From Haliotis asinina (Eukaryota > Mollusca > Gastropoda > Lepetellida > Haliotidae): DNA of 64,000 nucleotides. Under the pieces are notes generated by a model. That model was given only the letters and a program-made list of their open reading frames with translations, was not told the origin of the DNA and did no database searches. The translations under genes and the position numbers were made by a program. Below are positions 9,935 through 20,665 of the stretch, in pieces (the first letter of the stretch is position 1; each line of letters starts with the position of its first letter). The DNA is taken from positions 1,677,501 to 1,741,500 of the forward strand of contig NC_090285.1 in assembly GCF_037392515.1 (NCBI RefSeq), given 5' to 3'.

Positions 9935-10705
9935 TAGCTTGTTTCATAATTCAGCTGATCAGAGATACACGACTATCAATCTCGGTCTAATGAAAATGTG
10001 AGAGAGACGGTTCCGTGCCTGGAAGTAAGTCACGGGAGATATCTTATAGGGACCCCTACAAGAATACTACCATCACAAGTTTAGACTCGCTGGTGTAAAT
10101 GTAGCCACTCACTTCAGACAACTGTTCTAAACTACACTAAATACCAAAGAAACGTCACCCTTGTACTTCTAAGAATTACTGAAAAACCATTAAAGATATG
10201 TTAGGATGTATTAGTTTGCAAGAAAACATTGCAACACAGCTTAATCCAAATCACGAAAAAAGATTCTCAAATGTATGCATTGTACGTGAAAGGCATCTTT
10301 TTAGAGGAACTACAATTGTCCTATTAATGTACATACCGACATAAACCGGTACGTTAACCGGTATGTTAATCTTTGTTGACATTTTGACATGCAAAGTAAC
10401 ATTTTTCTTATAGAGAATGTAGAATGTTCTTATAGAGCTCAGAGAATAAAGCTGTGTATCTTTATGGTGAGACCATGTAAACCAGCGGCCAAAAGAAACG
10501 CCACCAAAATAGAAACGAATGTAAATTGTCAAAATAATTTGAAAATAGCTAAAAGCACATATCTCAAACACAGCATGTCTATTCCCAGTGAAAATTTGCA
10601 CTTTTATGAAAAAAATAACGCCGAATGTGCACAAAGTTACCCGTATCAAACTAGGCTATAAAAACTAAAGAGGTGTATTCTCTTACGCCGACTGACAACA
10701 GGACC
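9935..10705. other. Non-coding stretch between satellite and Tc1 remnant
   Basis: AT-rich sequence without convincing exons. The part from about 10390 is shared with units 2-4; the part before that is specific to unit 1. A minus-strand open frame at 10251-10649 is not preserved in the other units. A TATA-like 'ctataaaaact' near 10658 is conserved in all units, but no gene start follows it. Confidence 0.4.
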
Positions 10706-10709
10706 ATAA

Positions 10710-11165
10710 CTCGTTTAACACCAGAGCGGAGGTAGCGAGCAATCTGTATGTTACAGATGGAACAGACACAAGAGCATGTGGCTGGGACCATGGGATGCTG
10801 CAAATTCATCATCGGAAGACACGTCACACGTCTACGGCAGAAGACAGCACTGTAGACAGCAGATAGAGTGTGATCAGACGACTCCGAATTAGTAGTCTCT
10901 GTGCCGATCGACCTTTCAAGGGAATGACGTTGACGTGCCAACCCCAATATGCCAGATTGAAATGAACCAGGACTGTGCCACACTGGCAGCAGCGAAACTG
11001 GCGAAGAGTGAAGTTTGGTGACGAAAGCAAGTTTTAGCTCTACAACATCAGCCGCTCACTGAGCACCTTTGGGAATAATTGGGACGTCGCATTCGGAACA
11101 TTCGTCGCATTCACATATCCCTCAACAAAACGTCAGAAGAATCAGCTACTCACTTCGACCTCACT
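10710..11165 (+). pseudogene. Tc1-like transposase remnant A, unit 1
   Basis: Plus-strand frames show pieces of a Tc1/mariner transposase. They are an N-terminal helix-turn-helix-like segment (ending RHVTRLRQ), then a 'KFGDESKF*LY' stretch like the VMFTDESRFQLY block around the first catalytic Asp, then 'LGRRIRNIR', like the EHLWDELGRRVRRRP block near the C-terminus. The central catalytic part is missing and stops interrupt the frames, so the copy is dead. No terminal inverted repeats are obvious. Compared with units 2-4 this copy has lost a further roughly 100 bp. Confidence 0.6.
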
Positions 11166-12090
11166 TCTGCTGCTCAGAAAGTTATAAAAACTCCAAGTCC
11201 ATTCTGCATTGGTGATCAAATACTGGATAATGCACCCCCGTGTCAATCTTGTGATAACAGATAACGAGCTGCGTTGTTTTTCTTCTCGTTATCCATTACA
11301 TACTGCTGCTGAATGATTGCTTTTTGCAATAAAACATTCACCGTGACCATATTTTGCTTAAGTTTTGTTTTGTTTTGGCCAGAAAATCCATAGGAATCCC
11401 GTAGAATTGCGAACCATCATACACCATATGGGCTACACTGTTGAGTCACTGCCGTGACAGATGACTAACCTTTTTCTTAATGTTATGTAGATATACCTAT
11501 GTAGATAACACACCAATACCAGTCTTTTTGGCTACAAGCGGAATGTTGAATTACAATCTAACTCTAAATCCGCAAAAGCTGACCATCTTAAAGCCAAACC
11601 AAACCACAACACCAGAACACCACCAAGCTTATTGTAAGGAACAAGATTGACTTCTCAGCCCGAAAACTACTTGAAGCTGTCCGTAACAGAATATTAGCTC
11701 ACCCATCAACAGAGATGAAGGATATGCTACAACGACTACTATAAATCTGAAACTAAAGTTTAAATTGGGAAGTAGTGTTTTTTATGCACCAGTGCATTTA
11801 CAAATATTTCAGTGTGTTTTATTGGCAGAATCAGTTTATAAAAGCCTATTAAGTACGACATCGTTCATGGTTGCTAGCAAATGGTGTTATTTGTCAAACA
11901 GCTGCAACGTCAAGGAGTATTTAATTTCTTGTGGTGATATCGATGTATCATGGACCCTCGAGAAATACATAATCTTCCTATTTTGCCTAAATGAGTTCTG
12001 TATCGATGCACTAGTATCTCGTAGTTGACGATGAATCGTTACACCACTAGCAAAGACAGACTAGAAAGCATGATATAACACAAGAGTACG
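11166..12090. other. Repeat-derived stretch, no gene recognised
   Basis: Shared with units 2-4 apart from indels. It includes the unit 1 equivalent (about 11560-11745) of an open frame found intact in units 2-4 (see 32424-32648); here frameshifts break it. Nothing else in the stretch can be assigned. Confidence 0.35.
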
Positions 12091-12096
12091 AGAATC

Positions 12097-12310
12097 ATGC
12101 CACGATTAACAGCTGAAGAGGGCGAAAAGGCCCTTGGGTTCTCGTGGATGGTGTCACATACAATGATGTTACCAACGCCCTCGGATGCCATCGTGTCAGG
12201 ATTGTAAGACATATTCAGCGCTACAGACAGACTGGGGTCACCGTTGACAGGCCAATAAGTGGACGTACACGCATCACAACGCCAGCTGGAGACAAACAAG
12301 AAACACGTCA
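12097..12310 (+). pseudogene. Tc1-like transposase remnant B (N-terminus), unit 1
   Basis: Starts ATG-CCA-CGA (MPRLTAEEGERAL) and, after a frameshift, continues as GVTYNDVTNALGCHRVRIVR and HIQRYRQTGVTVDRPISGR. This is the bipartite helix-turn-helix DNA-binding region of a Tc1-like transposase, followed by the typical 'RPRSGRPRVTT'-like linker (here RPISGRTRITTPAGD). Nothing resembling the DDE catalytic domain follows. The same remnant occurs in units 2-4. Confidence 0.6.
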
Positions 12311-12679
12311 CTTTATTTGGCGCGAAGACAGGCACATGGTCACTGTAATGTCAAGACAGTTGTGACAGCACTGTCACTGCAGTGTTGCAACCTTAGCAGT
12401 AAAGCCACTATACCTACCTTTGTCTGGATGTCTGGCTCTGCGCATCGACTGATTGTACCTCGGGATTTTAAACACTCATCGTGTTAAATTCATGGGCGGT
12501 GATCCTTGGGCAAAGTCATGAAAAGGTCCTTCAGTTTTCCCACAATGTGTGATGTCCGGGGTGCCAGCTGGTGTGCTTTGGATATCTACGCAACATGCTA
12601 CTGAAACACTATCTAACATCATCATAATCATGTGTGAATGTGTCAGTACCTGAACGTTTACACAATGTCTAGAGTTTCT

Positions 12680-13649
12680 ACAGTTCCTCTCACATACACA
12701 GACACCCTGTTCCTTGTTACTTTCACTTACACCCTGTTCCCTGTCAAATTCACTGACACCCAGTTGCCTGTCACATACACACACTGTCCCCTGTCACATA
12801 CACACCGCTCGGTTCCCTGCCACATACCCAAACACTCTGTTCCCTGTCACAAACACAGACACCCGGTTCTTAATCACATACACATATTCTGTTTCCTCTT
12901 ACATGCACAGACACCCTGTTCCCTGTTACATGGACTGGCACCCAGTCGTGTTTCACATACACAGACACCTTGTTCCCTGTGGCACATACACAGACACCTT
13001 GTTACCTGCCGCACACACACACACACCGCATTCCCAGTCAGATACACAGACACCCTGTACGCCCTGTCATGCACAGACACCCTGTTCAATGTGTCACACA
13101 CAGAAACCCTGTAACGTATGTCATACCCAGACACCCTGTTCACTGGCACATACACTGAACCCCTTTTTTCCTGTCACAAACGCAGACACACTGTTTCCTG
13201 TCACATACATAGACACCCTGTTATCCTTCATATGCATAGAAAGCGTGTCACACAAACACACACAGATCCCACCCACAACAACACTCTATTTCTTGTTACA
13301 TAAAACGACACCGGTTCCCTGTCACAAACACTGAAACCATGTCCTCTGACACCTACACAGACACCCAGTTGCCTATCACATACAGACACACGCACGTGTT
13401 CCCTGTCACATACACAGAAACCCTATTCACTCTCTCATATACAGACACCGTGTTCCCTGTCTCACATACACAGACACACTGTCTTTTGCCACATACACAC
13501 ATAACCCGTTCACTGATACAAACAGAGAAATCCCGTTCCCTCTCACAAAAACAGACACCATGTTGAATGTCATATACAGAAGCATCCTATCACACACACA
13601 CAAACACACACACACTCAAACAAACACACTTAAAACACACACACACACA
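12680..13649. repeat. 27-bp minisatellite, unit 1, left part
   Basis: Degenerate tandem copies with consensus close to 'cacatacacagacaccctg' plus 'ttccctgt' (27 bp). Because the period is nine codons, long frames stay open on both strands and repeat TDTLFPVTY (plus) or GNRVSVYVT (minus). The block is split by the Ty3/Gypsy insertion and resumes at 23335. Confidence 0.85.
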
Positions 13650-14950
13650 TGTAACCGGGTTTGTGCGTGGATTATAATGACTCCAGGACACTGGTTACGG
13701 GTGTGAGAATATTTATTCCGTTCTAATAACGTCACCCTGAAACAACACATGATTCAAGAAATACATAAGTCATAATATATACAGGAGTTGTAAAAGGAGT
13801 TGTTTAGGTGAAATACTATCGTTACATATAAACTACAAGGGCGATCGTAATTGCCATGAATATTAAGTTAGGGAGACATATAAATACAGTAAACATGCCC
13901 CGATAAAGTATATACAGTACGCAAAACAACATAAATATACATTCCTACCCGGTGTATGGCACTAGGGTACACAGTGCAGCCCTGTCAAGCCGCCAAGTCA
14001 GTCAATCGCACGTATAATCTGTATAAACAATGATCAACGTTAAAGTTAGGATAACGTAAACTAAACATATACACTCTACCATTTCAACGCCTAGGACATA
14101 ATATAACTAGTTCAAATTTCTATCACATTCATACATACATACGCACACACACACACCATACTTTCTCTCGTATATAAAATCAATCAATCAACCATCCAAA
14201 AGTGCAACCTTTACTCACGGAAGACTGAAAACCCTTCAATGAAATGGATAACTTATTTGAATTCATATTAAATATTACACACTAAAATATTATTGAATTA
14301 CTAGCAAGCTTTGTAACCCTAACACGCCGAGACTAACTTGTACAAATACATACAAGTTGCAGTTTATATTTACACATAAATTACAGCTTTTATTAACACA
14401 TAAACATCAACAATATAGCATTTAAAGGTATACACACTAATTAATTGATATAAAGATTAAACTGACCTTTGGTGGTGTTCTAAGATGGTATTATCCAGCA
14501 CGCTATAAATGTCTTGTCAGTGCAGGCAAAGAGAGTGGAGTGAACACTTGGGTTAGTGAAAGAGGACAAGAGTTTGAATGATCCAATCAGATTGGATCAA
14601 TTAAGGGCACATAATAATGTAATGACCCTACCTAACCACCCTTAATGAAACTAGAATAGCACTGACCTCATGGCTATTAATAGATATGTTTCTGACTGAC
14701 AATACTGAGTATAGTCTGTTTCAAAATGTTATACCTGTTGATAGTAAAGCATTCATTACTATAAATACAGAACGTTATACCTGGAATGCAAAGTGATTGT
14801 TATACAATTGTGAATAACTATACAAATGTGAAGTAATATCTCTGCAATTGCAATAAACTGTTAATATACAAACATTCATAAAATTGCTAAATGAGTTAAA
14901 ACTAATATGTACATAATTGTAAAAATATAATATCAAATATCGGCCACACA
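13650..14950 (-). repeat. 3' LTR of the Ty3/Gypsy element
   Basis: 1301 bp, nearly identical to 22034-23334. On the minus strand it starts TGTGTGGCCG and ends CCCGGTTACA. AATAAA on the minus strand at 13712-13717 is a likely poly(A) signal. Confidence 0.93.
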
Positions 14951-14963
14951 CTTCCCCCCCACA
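14951..14963 (-). other. Polypurine tract of the Ty3/Gypsy element
   Basis: The minus strand reads GTGGGGGGGAAG directly before the 3' LTR. This is the expected position and composition for the plus-strand primer. Confidence 0.8.
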
Positions 14964-14980
14964 AAGAAATGACGTCCTCG

Positions 14981-17900
14981 TCATTTGTCTTTACTGGTGA
15001 TGAGATCCAAAATAGCATCTGATGCTCTGTGCTGTTGGCTGCCAAATACACCCTGGGCTAGGAGTGAACTAAGATAATTAGCTCGCACAAGCCATTCGGG
15101 TTGAGCTACTGCCGAGAGAGCAAATTCTCCTCCTGACATCCACTTTGGCTGTGTCCTAGCCCGTGTAGATCGCCGCGGTAGGGGAGCAGGAGTCTGCCTC
15201 TGGGGTGCTGCAGCTTGCTGTCCCTCCTCTGTATCTGCAGCAGTCATAGGATGATCTTGAAATTGTGTCTGTCCATGGGCATCATGATCAGCATCAGCAG
15301 CTTCTTCTTGAGATGGATTCTGTCTACGTGAGACATGATCAATATCATCAACTTCTTCTGTGACAACGATATTGTCTCCCGATTCTAGTTCCCGTTCTAC
15401 TTCATCTTCAGTTGGCCTGTCTGCTGTATTGCCAGCAAACACTGACGTATCCACAGTATGTTCACAGATCCTGACTAACTCCTCATCTCCATCTCTATCT
15501 TCTCCATCATCAGATGCAACGGGAGCTGGCTGAGGTTTAAGTGAAGGTTTACTCTGTTTCCGTGGCTTTGGGACTGGTTTGGACTTCGCCATTAGTGGAT
15601 CTGTTTTAGATGCAGGCGAAGCTTTACCGCACTTCCTCAGCTTTTGAACTGGTACTTCCTGTCCTGGAAGCGACCCAACTGGCAACAACAGATTCCGATG
15701 TAGAGTCTTCTTCTTCCCATCTCCGTTTTCCTTACCAACAACAAACACTGGGATGGAAGGAGTAGGTTGATCCAAAACGACATAAACATCTGATTCCCAT
15801 CTATCCGCCAACTTATGTCTCCCGTCATAAGCAACAATCTTCACCAGTACACGGTCTCCTATCTCTAATATGGCAGCTCTGGCTGTATGATCATAATAGG
15901 TCTTCTGTTTTGACTGGGCCTTCTTAGCCGATGCGGAAGCTACATCATAGGCATGTTTGAGACGCTCTCGAAGAGATCTGGTATAATCCAACCTTGACAT
16001 AGACTTTGATGGCTCGATATCAAGTCCGAAAGCGAGATCGACTGGCAAGCGAGGATGTCTCCCAAACATCAAAAAGAATGGAGATAGTGATGTTGTCTCA
16101 TGGCGAGTACAGTTGTAAGCATGGACTAACGGTCCAACATGTGCCTTCCAATTCTTCTTGCTGTCTGGATCCAAGGTACCGAGCATGTTACAAAGAGTGC
16201 GGTTAAATCGTTCACACATCCCATTCCCCATAGGATGATAAGGGGTGGTACGTGACTTGTCAATTCTCAACAAATGGCATAGTTCGGTCATCAGTTTCCC
16301 AACGAAATTGGCACCTTGGTCTGAGTGAATCCTCTTTGGCAGCCCATAGTGGACTACAAAGTTATTGAAGAATATCTCAGCTGTGGTCTTTGCTGTCATG
16401 TTCTTGGTTGGGTATGCTTGAGCATAGCGTGTGAAATGGTCCGTAATTACAAGAACATGTTCTTGTCCACCTCTGGAAGGCTCCAAACTGAGATAATCCA
16501 TACACACTAGCTCTAAAGGCTGTGAGGTTTGAATGTTTACGAGTGGAGCACGACTTGTAGTAACTGTCTTTCGACGCAGGCACCTTGGACAGTTCTGCAG
16601 ATGGAGTTCAACGTCCCTTGTCATCCCTGGCCAGTAAAACCTGTCTCTCAGGAGGGAAATTGTCCTGTCTCTGCCTGGGTGACCAATGTTGTCATGTAGA
16701 CTAAGCAGAGCTGCTTGTCGACATTTAGATGGGAGGACCAGTTGCTCCTGATAAGCTCCATCAATACAGATTACTCTGTATAACACGCCTCTCTTCAGCC
16801 TGAAGTGATGGTAATTCTTCAGCAATGTAGTCATCTCCTTGTCCCCAATGTAGCGAGATCGATCTGGTTTCGTCCTTTTTGTGAGATATTGAATGATCTC
16901 AACTAAGGCAGGGTCCTTCGCCTGCAATCTTCTCCAGTCCCTTGCATTCAGGTCACATCTGTCTTCTGTCACTTCATCATCTCCAACTATGAAAGCTGAT
17001 AGAGACAAACTCTCCACCAGGTTGGTTGTGTGAATAGTTCCACAGATGGCGCTAACCGAGTCCGTAGGAATGGTTTCCGTTGATTCTGATCTGTTCCAGT
17101 GTGGTAAACGAAACAGTGTGTCTGCATCAGTATTAGCTATTCCTGGTCTGTATCTTATGCTGAAGTTGTAACTTGCAAGGGCTGCAAGCCATCGATGTCC
17201 TGTGGCATCCAGACGAGCTGTGGTCAAGACATATGTAAGTGGGTTGTTGTCAGTTACAACTTCAAAGTGATGGCCACATAAGTAATCATGGAATTTTGCA
17301 GTGACAGACCATTTGAGACACAGAAATTCCAGTTTATGAGCTGAATAATTCCTTTCAGATGGACTCAAACTCCGGCTGGCATACGCAATGACACGAAGCT
17401 TGTCATCTTGTCGTTGATACAAAACAGCACCTAAACCATGTGTTGACGCATCAGTATGCAATTCAAAAGGCTGTGAATAGTCAGCGTACCCAAGTACAGG
17501 GGGTGAAGTAAGTCTGGTCTTCAGTGTCTGGAAAGCCTCACTTTGAACTAGACCCCAATTCCAATCAACACCCTTGGCTTGTTTACCTGACTTCTTGGAT
17601 CCAGTCTTGGGCATAAGCTCTGACAAAGGTCGGGCAATCTTTGAGAAGTCCTTTACAAATTTTCTGTAGTACCCAGCAAACCCTAGGAACCGTCGAACAT
17701 CCTCTGGTGTTGTTGGTGTTGGCCAGTCTTTGATTTTGTCCACCTTTTCTGGGTCAGCTTCAATTCCCCCCTCTGAGACAATATACCCCACATATCGGAC
17801 TTTGCGTTTGAAGAATTTGCACTTCTTAGGTGCAAGCTTCAATCCACACTGCTCAAGTCTCCGGAAGACCAATTCCAACCGTTCAACATGCTCTTCATAA

Positions 17901-19006
17901 GTCTTTGAAAATATAATGAGGTCATCCAGGTAGATCAGACATATCTTGAGATGTAGACCTTCTAGACATTGCTCCATCAACCTTTGGTATGTGGCTGGTG
18001 CATTTGACAATCCAAAAGGCATCCTATTGAACTCAAAAAATCCGAGGGGGCCAACCGTGAATGCTGTCCTCTGTTTATGTGCCTCCTCTAATTCAACTTG
18101 GTGATATCCACTTTTCATATCCAAAACCGAGAAATATTTCATTCCACCCAAACAGTCCAATAATTCCTCAATGCGTGGCAGAGCATAAGAGTCCTTAATT
18201 GTCCGATTATTTAGCTGGCGAAAATCTATACACATCCTTAAACGTCCGTCCTTCCTCCTTGCTAAGACAACGTTAGAAGCCCAAGGGCTATGTGATGGCC
18301 ATATGACTCCTGATGATAGAAGCTCTTGTAGATGTGTCCGAACTTCATCATACATGGCTGGAGGGATACGCCTATGTCTCTGCTTGAAAGGAATGGGATT
18401 ATCAAGGTCTATCCGATGACGAACTATATCAGAGTGTCCAAGATCTTCAGCGTGCTTAGAGAAAATGTCCTTAAACTTCATTATGACATCCAGTCCTGCC
18501 TGTAATTCATCTGATGTAAGTCCCTCTTTATCAATCTCCACTTGGTCGAGAAGTGTGGTAGAGTCTACTGGCAAACCAGGTGGTGGACCTTGAAGCGTGA
18601 CTGGCTGTATCTCACAAAGTAGAGATCTGGGTGGTACTACAACTGTCCTGTTTGTAATATTGGAGACATGAACCTCTATTGTATCTGTTTGTAATCCATC
18701 ATATGAAATTAGAGTAGGGGCTATGTCTACGTCATCTGGCAAATATGAGTGTAGAGTTGGCTGTAAAAGGGCACAAACGGTTGGTGACCTGATTCCTCTT
18801 GCAATGTATCCTCTAATGACGACATTACTGTTTGCGGGAATGACGACATTCCTTGCCTCTGCACTCTTAACTAGTCCCAGCTTGCCGCCATTACGTGAGA
18901 GATTCCTGTCATGCAAAACCATACTCCGATAGGCTAAATACCATGGGCTGTATAAATCCGCTTTCTGTAAAAAACCTTTGTCCGTGAGACTTCCTACAGT
19001 CATCAA
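14981..19006 (-). CDS. pol: Ty3/Gypsy pol: reverse transcriptase, RNase H, integrase
   Basis: Open frame of 1341 aa. The reverse transcriptase occupies roughly residues 190-375, with the active site YLDD at 359-362 (17921-17932). RNase H is around residues 505-630 (FELHTDASTHGLGAVLYQ). The integrase starts with an H2C2 zinc-binding segment (HPGRDR ... CPRCLRRK, about residue 770) and has the DDE core, with MDYLSLEP, SDQGANF and HPMGNGMCERFNRTL. A C-terminal module with DRWESDVYVV follows, then a long acidic, Pro/Ser-rich tail. It lies after gag and protease in minus-strand order. All core motifs are visible, so the polyprotein looks whole. Confidence 0.92.
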   Translation of the reverse strand: MMTVGSLTDKGFLQKADLYSPWYLAYRSMVLHDRNLSRNGGKLGLVKSAEARNVVIPANSNVVIRGYIARGIRSPTVCALLQPTLHSYLPDDVDIAPTLISYDGLQTDTIEVHVSNITNRTVVVPPRSLLCEIQPVTLQGPPPGLPVDSTTLLDQVEIDKEGLTSDELQAGLDVIMKFKDIFSKHAEDLGHSDIVRHRIDLDNPIPFKQRHRRIPPAMYDEVRTHLQELLSSGVIWPSHSPWASNVVLARRKDGRLRMCIDFRQLNNRTIKDSYALPRIEELLDCLGGMKYFSVLDMKSGYHQVELEEAHKQRTAFTVGPLGFFEFNRMPFGLSNAPATYQRLMEQCLEGLHLKICLIYLDDLIIFSKTYEEHVERLELVFRRLEQCGLKLAPKKCKFFKRKVRYVGYIVSEGGIEADPEKVDKIKDWPTPTTPEDVRRFLGFAGYYRKFVKDFSKIARPLSELMPKTGSKKSGKQAKGVDWNWGLVQSEAFQTLKTRLTSPPVLGYADYSQPFELHTDASTHGLGAVLYQRQDDKLRVIAYASRSLSPSERNYSAHKLEFLCLKWSVTAKFHDYLCGHHFEVVTDNNPLTYVLTTARLDATGHRWLAALASYNFSIRYRPGIANTDADTLFRLPHWNRSESTETIPTDSVSAICGTIHTTNLVESLSLSAFIVGDDEVTEDRCDLNARDWRRLQAKDPALVEIIQYLTKRTKPDRSRYIGDKEMTTLLKNYHHFRLKRGVLYRVICIDGAYQEQLVLPSKCRQAALLSLHDNIGHPGRDRTISLLRDRFYWPGMTRDVELHLQNCPRCLRRKTVTTSRAPLVNIQTSQPLELVCMDYLSLEPSRGGQEHVLVITDHFTRYAQAYPTKNMTAKTTAEIFFNNFVVHYGLPKRIHSDQGANFVGKLMTELCHLLRIDKSRTTPYHPMGNGMCERFNRTLCNMLGTLDPDSKKNWKAHVGPLVHAYNCTRHETTSLSPFFLMFGRHPRLPVDLAFGLDIEPSKSMSRLDYTRSLRERLKHAYDVASASAKKAQSKQKTYYDHTARAAILEIGDRVLVKIVAYDGRHKLADRWESDVYVVLDQPTPSIPVFVVGKENGDGKKKTLHRNLLLPVGSLPGQEVPVQKLRKCGKASPASKTDPLMAKSKPVPKPRKQSKPSLKPQPAPVASDDGEDRDGDEELVRICEHTVDTSVFAGNTADRPTEDEVERELESGDNIVVTEEVDDIDHVSRRQNPSQEEAADADHDAHGQTQFQDHPMTAADTEEGQQAAAPQRQTPAPLPRRSTRARTQPKWMSGGEFALSAVAQPEWLVRANYLSSLLAQGVFGSQQHRASDAILDLITSKDK

Positions 19007-19343
19007 GTAGATATCTCAAAATGTTTGTTCCAAGCAAAGCCGGTACACGAGCATTGTATCTTGTATCCGGTACAATCAGGAATAAGCAGTGTACTTCCTC
19101 CTTTGTGGCGACTCCTCTACCTTCAGCTGTAACACCAACTTCTATAAATCCTCTATACGGGAGAGATTCTCCTTCTGCACATTCGATATCTAAGACATCA
19201 TCCAGTGGCTCTATGGGAATATGTTGCAAATGTTGAAGATAGAATGATTCTGAAAGTACTGATACTGTGGCTCCTGTGTCCAATAAAGCGCTAACTGGTA
19301 CACTGTCAATCGCAATTTCCACTTCATTGGCTGTCCCCACCAA
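18909..19343 (-). CDS. Ty3/Gypsy aspartic protease region
   Basis: Open frame of 144 aa with the retropepsin active-site motif LLDTGATVSVLS and the downstream flap and hydrophobic region ending near 'ALLGTNILRYLL'. It lies between gag and pol and partly overlaps the pol frame. Programmed frameshifting between such frames is common in Ty3/Gypsy elements; here it is inferred from position only. Confidence 0.85.
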   Translation of the reverse strand: MVGTANEVEIAIDSVPVSALLDTGATVSVLSESFYLQHLQHIPIEPLDDVLDIECAEGESLPYRGFIEVGVTAEGRGVATKEEVHCLFLIVPDTRYNARVPALLGTNILRYLLDDCRKSHGQRFFTESGFIQPMVFSLSEYGFA

Positions 19344-19384
19344 TCTGCCGGGTATCTGCTTATCCTTAGGGCTCCCAAGTAAAC

Positions 19385-20665
19385 CTATAGGTGGCCCTTC
19401 CCCATAGGCTTGGGAAAGTTCAAGGGGTGCCTAAGATGATCCAGTCTGACTCGACATCCCCGCGCAATATGGCCAAGATATCCACATCTGTAACATCTAG
19501 GTGGTCCATGTCTTTGTGGGTAACTGTTTGAAGATAGGCCGGATGACGACCCAGGTACGTCAGTGACATCTTGTCTCGGCTGTTGTTGATCCCCTGTAAA
19601 TGATCTAGAAGATCCAAATGCAGATGGAGGGGTGAAGTATTTGTCCTTTGCTGACAGAGGGTGTGTGGGATAAGCATCTTCAACGTTAGACTTTGACGCA
19701 TTTCCCAGGTATTTGTGGTATTTATTGGAAACTCTTTGGGCACTGGGTGGATTGTGTATTTGCTGTTGATTTACTTGTGCCTGAACCTGACTCTGTTCCT
19801 TCAATTCAGATACCTCCCTCCGGATCTCCTCCATCATGGCTTTAAGATCTGTAACTTCCTCCTTTGTTGCAGCAACACCAGATGGATTCAAGGTATTGAC
19901 CATCTTAGCTGAGGCTGACTGCTTCTTCACAGGTACTGCCGACTTGTCTCTCCTCAAGTCAAATTCTGTTTCCCTCAAACAAAGTCGTAGATCATCAAAG
20001 TTGGTGATGGCATCAAACTTGTGAGCAGCTACACTCTTCAGTCCTGGCTTGAGTCCATCCCACATGCGAGTCCTCAGCATCTCGTCCAGTTCATCCTCTG
20101 GGATAGACCGGTGCTCTGTTATCTGGTATAACATATTCTCAAGCCTACAACCCCACGCAGTGACGTCTTCATCATCCCTTTGAGAACAACTGTAGAACTC
20201 AGACAGAAGAGTAGCTCTCCTTCTTAAGGTCCCAAAGGCACTCTTCATCTTGGTTAACAGGGTTTCAACCGTAGCATTTCGTCCGAGTTTCATGGCTATG
20301 AGAGCAGCTTCTCCTTTCAAAGATTTCCTAATAGCCTGCAGAATGACATCATGTGGATAGGTCTTTGACTGGAGTAGGCAATCAACTTCAAAGCGCCATA
20401 AGTCATAGGGAGTGTCTTTACCTACTTCTCCACTGAAGAAGGGTATCTTCGGGAAATAGTGAAAAGAAGCAGTTGGAGTCTGTTCTGCCTTGGCCGATGC
20501 TGATGGAGGGGGTGGTTTGACATCCGGCCCCTGCAATGGACCTTCTTGTTTGGACATGTCACCGAGCCAAGTCTTGAAGTCTTCCGTACTATCAGTCTTT
20601 GGTGACATTCCCATCTTCTCAAATATGGTGAGCATATTCTTGAGTTCTTCTTGAGTGAACTCCAT
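19385..20665 (-). CDS. gag: Ty3/Gypsy gag
   Basis: Open frame of 426 aa. The middle resembles a Gypsy gag capsid region (PFFSGEVGKDTPYDLWRFEV ... SFLGTLRRRATLL-like block). A Gln-rich and helical stretch follows, and near the C-terminus a single CCHC zinc knuckle, CYRCGYLGHIARGC, typical of a nucleocapsid. It is the first gene after the leader. Confidence 0.88.
   Translation of the reverse strand: MEFTQEELKNMLTIFEKMGMSPKTDSTEDFKTWLGDMSKQEGPLQGPDVKPPPPSASAKAEQTPTASFHYFPKIPFFSGEVGKDTPYDLWRFEVDCLLQSKTYPHDVILQAIRKSLKGEAALIAMKLGRNATVETLLTKMKSAFGTLRRRATLLSEFYSCSQRDDEDVTAWGCRLENMLYQITEHRSIPEDELDEMLRTRMWDGLKPGLKSVAAHKFDAITNFDDLRLCLRETEFDLRRDKSAVPVKKQSASAKMVNTLNPSGVAATKEEVTDLKAMMEEIRREVSELKEQSQVQAQVNQQQIHNPPSAQRVSNKYHKYLGNASKSNVEDAYPTHPLSAKDKYFTPPSAFGSSRSFTGDQQQPRQDVTDVPGSSSGLSSNSYPQRHGPPRCYRCGYLGHIARGCRVRLDHLRHPLNFPKPMGKGHL

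Noticed and set aside
10251-10649. Minus-strand frame of 132 codons
   Set aside because: Only partly alignable and shifted in units 2-4; AT-rich with no domain.
12638-13566. Long overlapping open frames reading TDTLFPVTY or GNRVSVYVT, here and in the other minisatellite blocks
   Set aside because: They follow from a 27-bp tandem repeat with few stop codons. Both strands are open, and indels between units break the frames freely.
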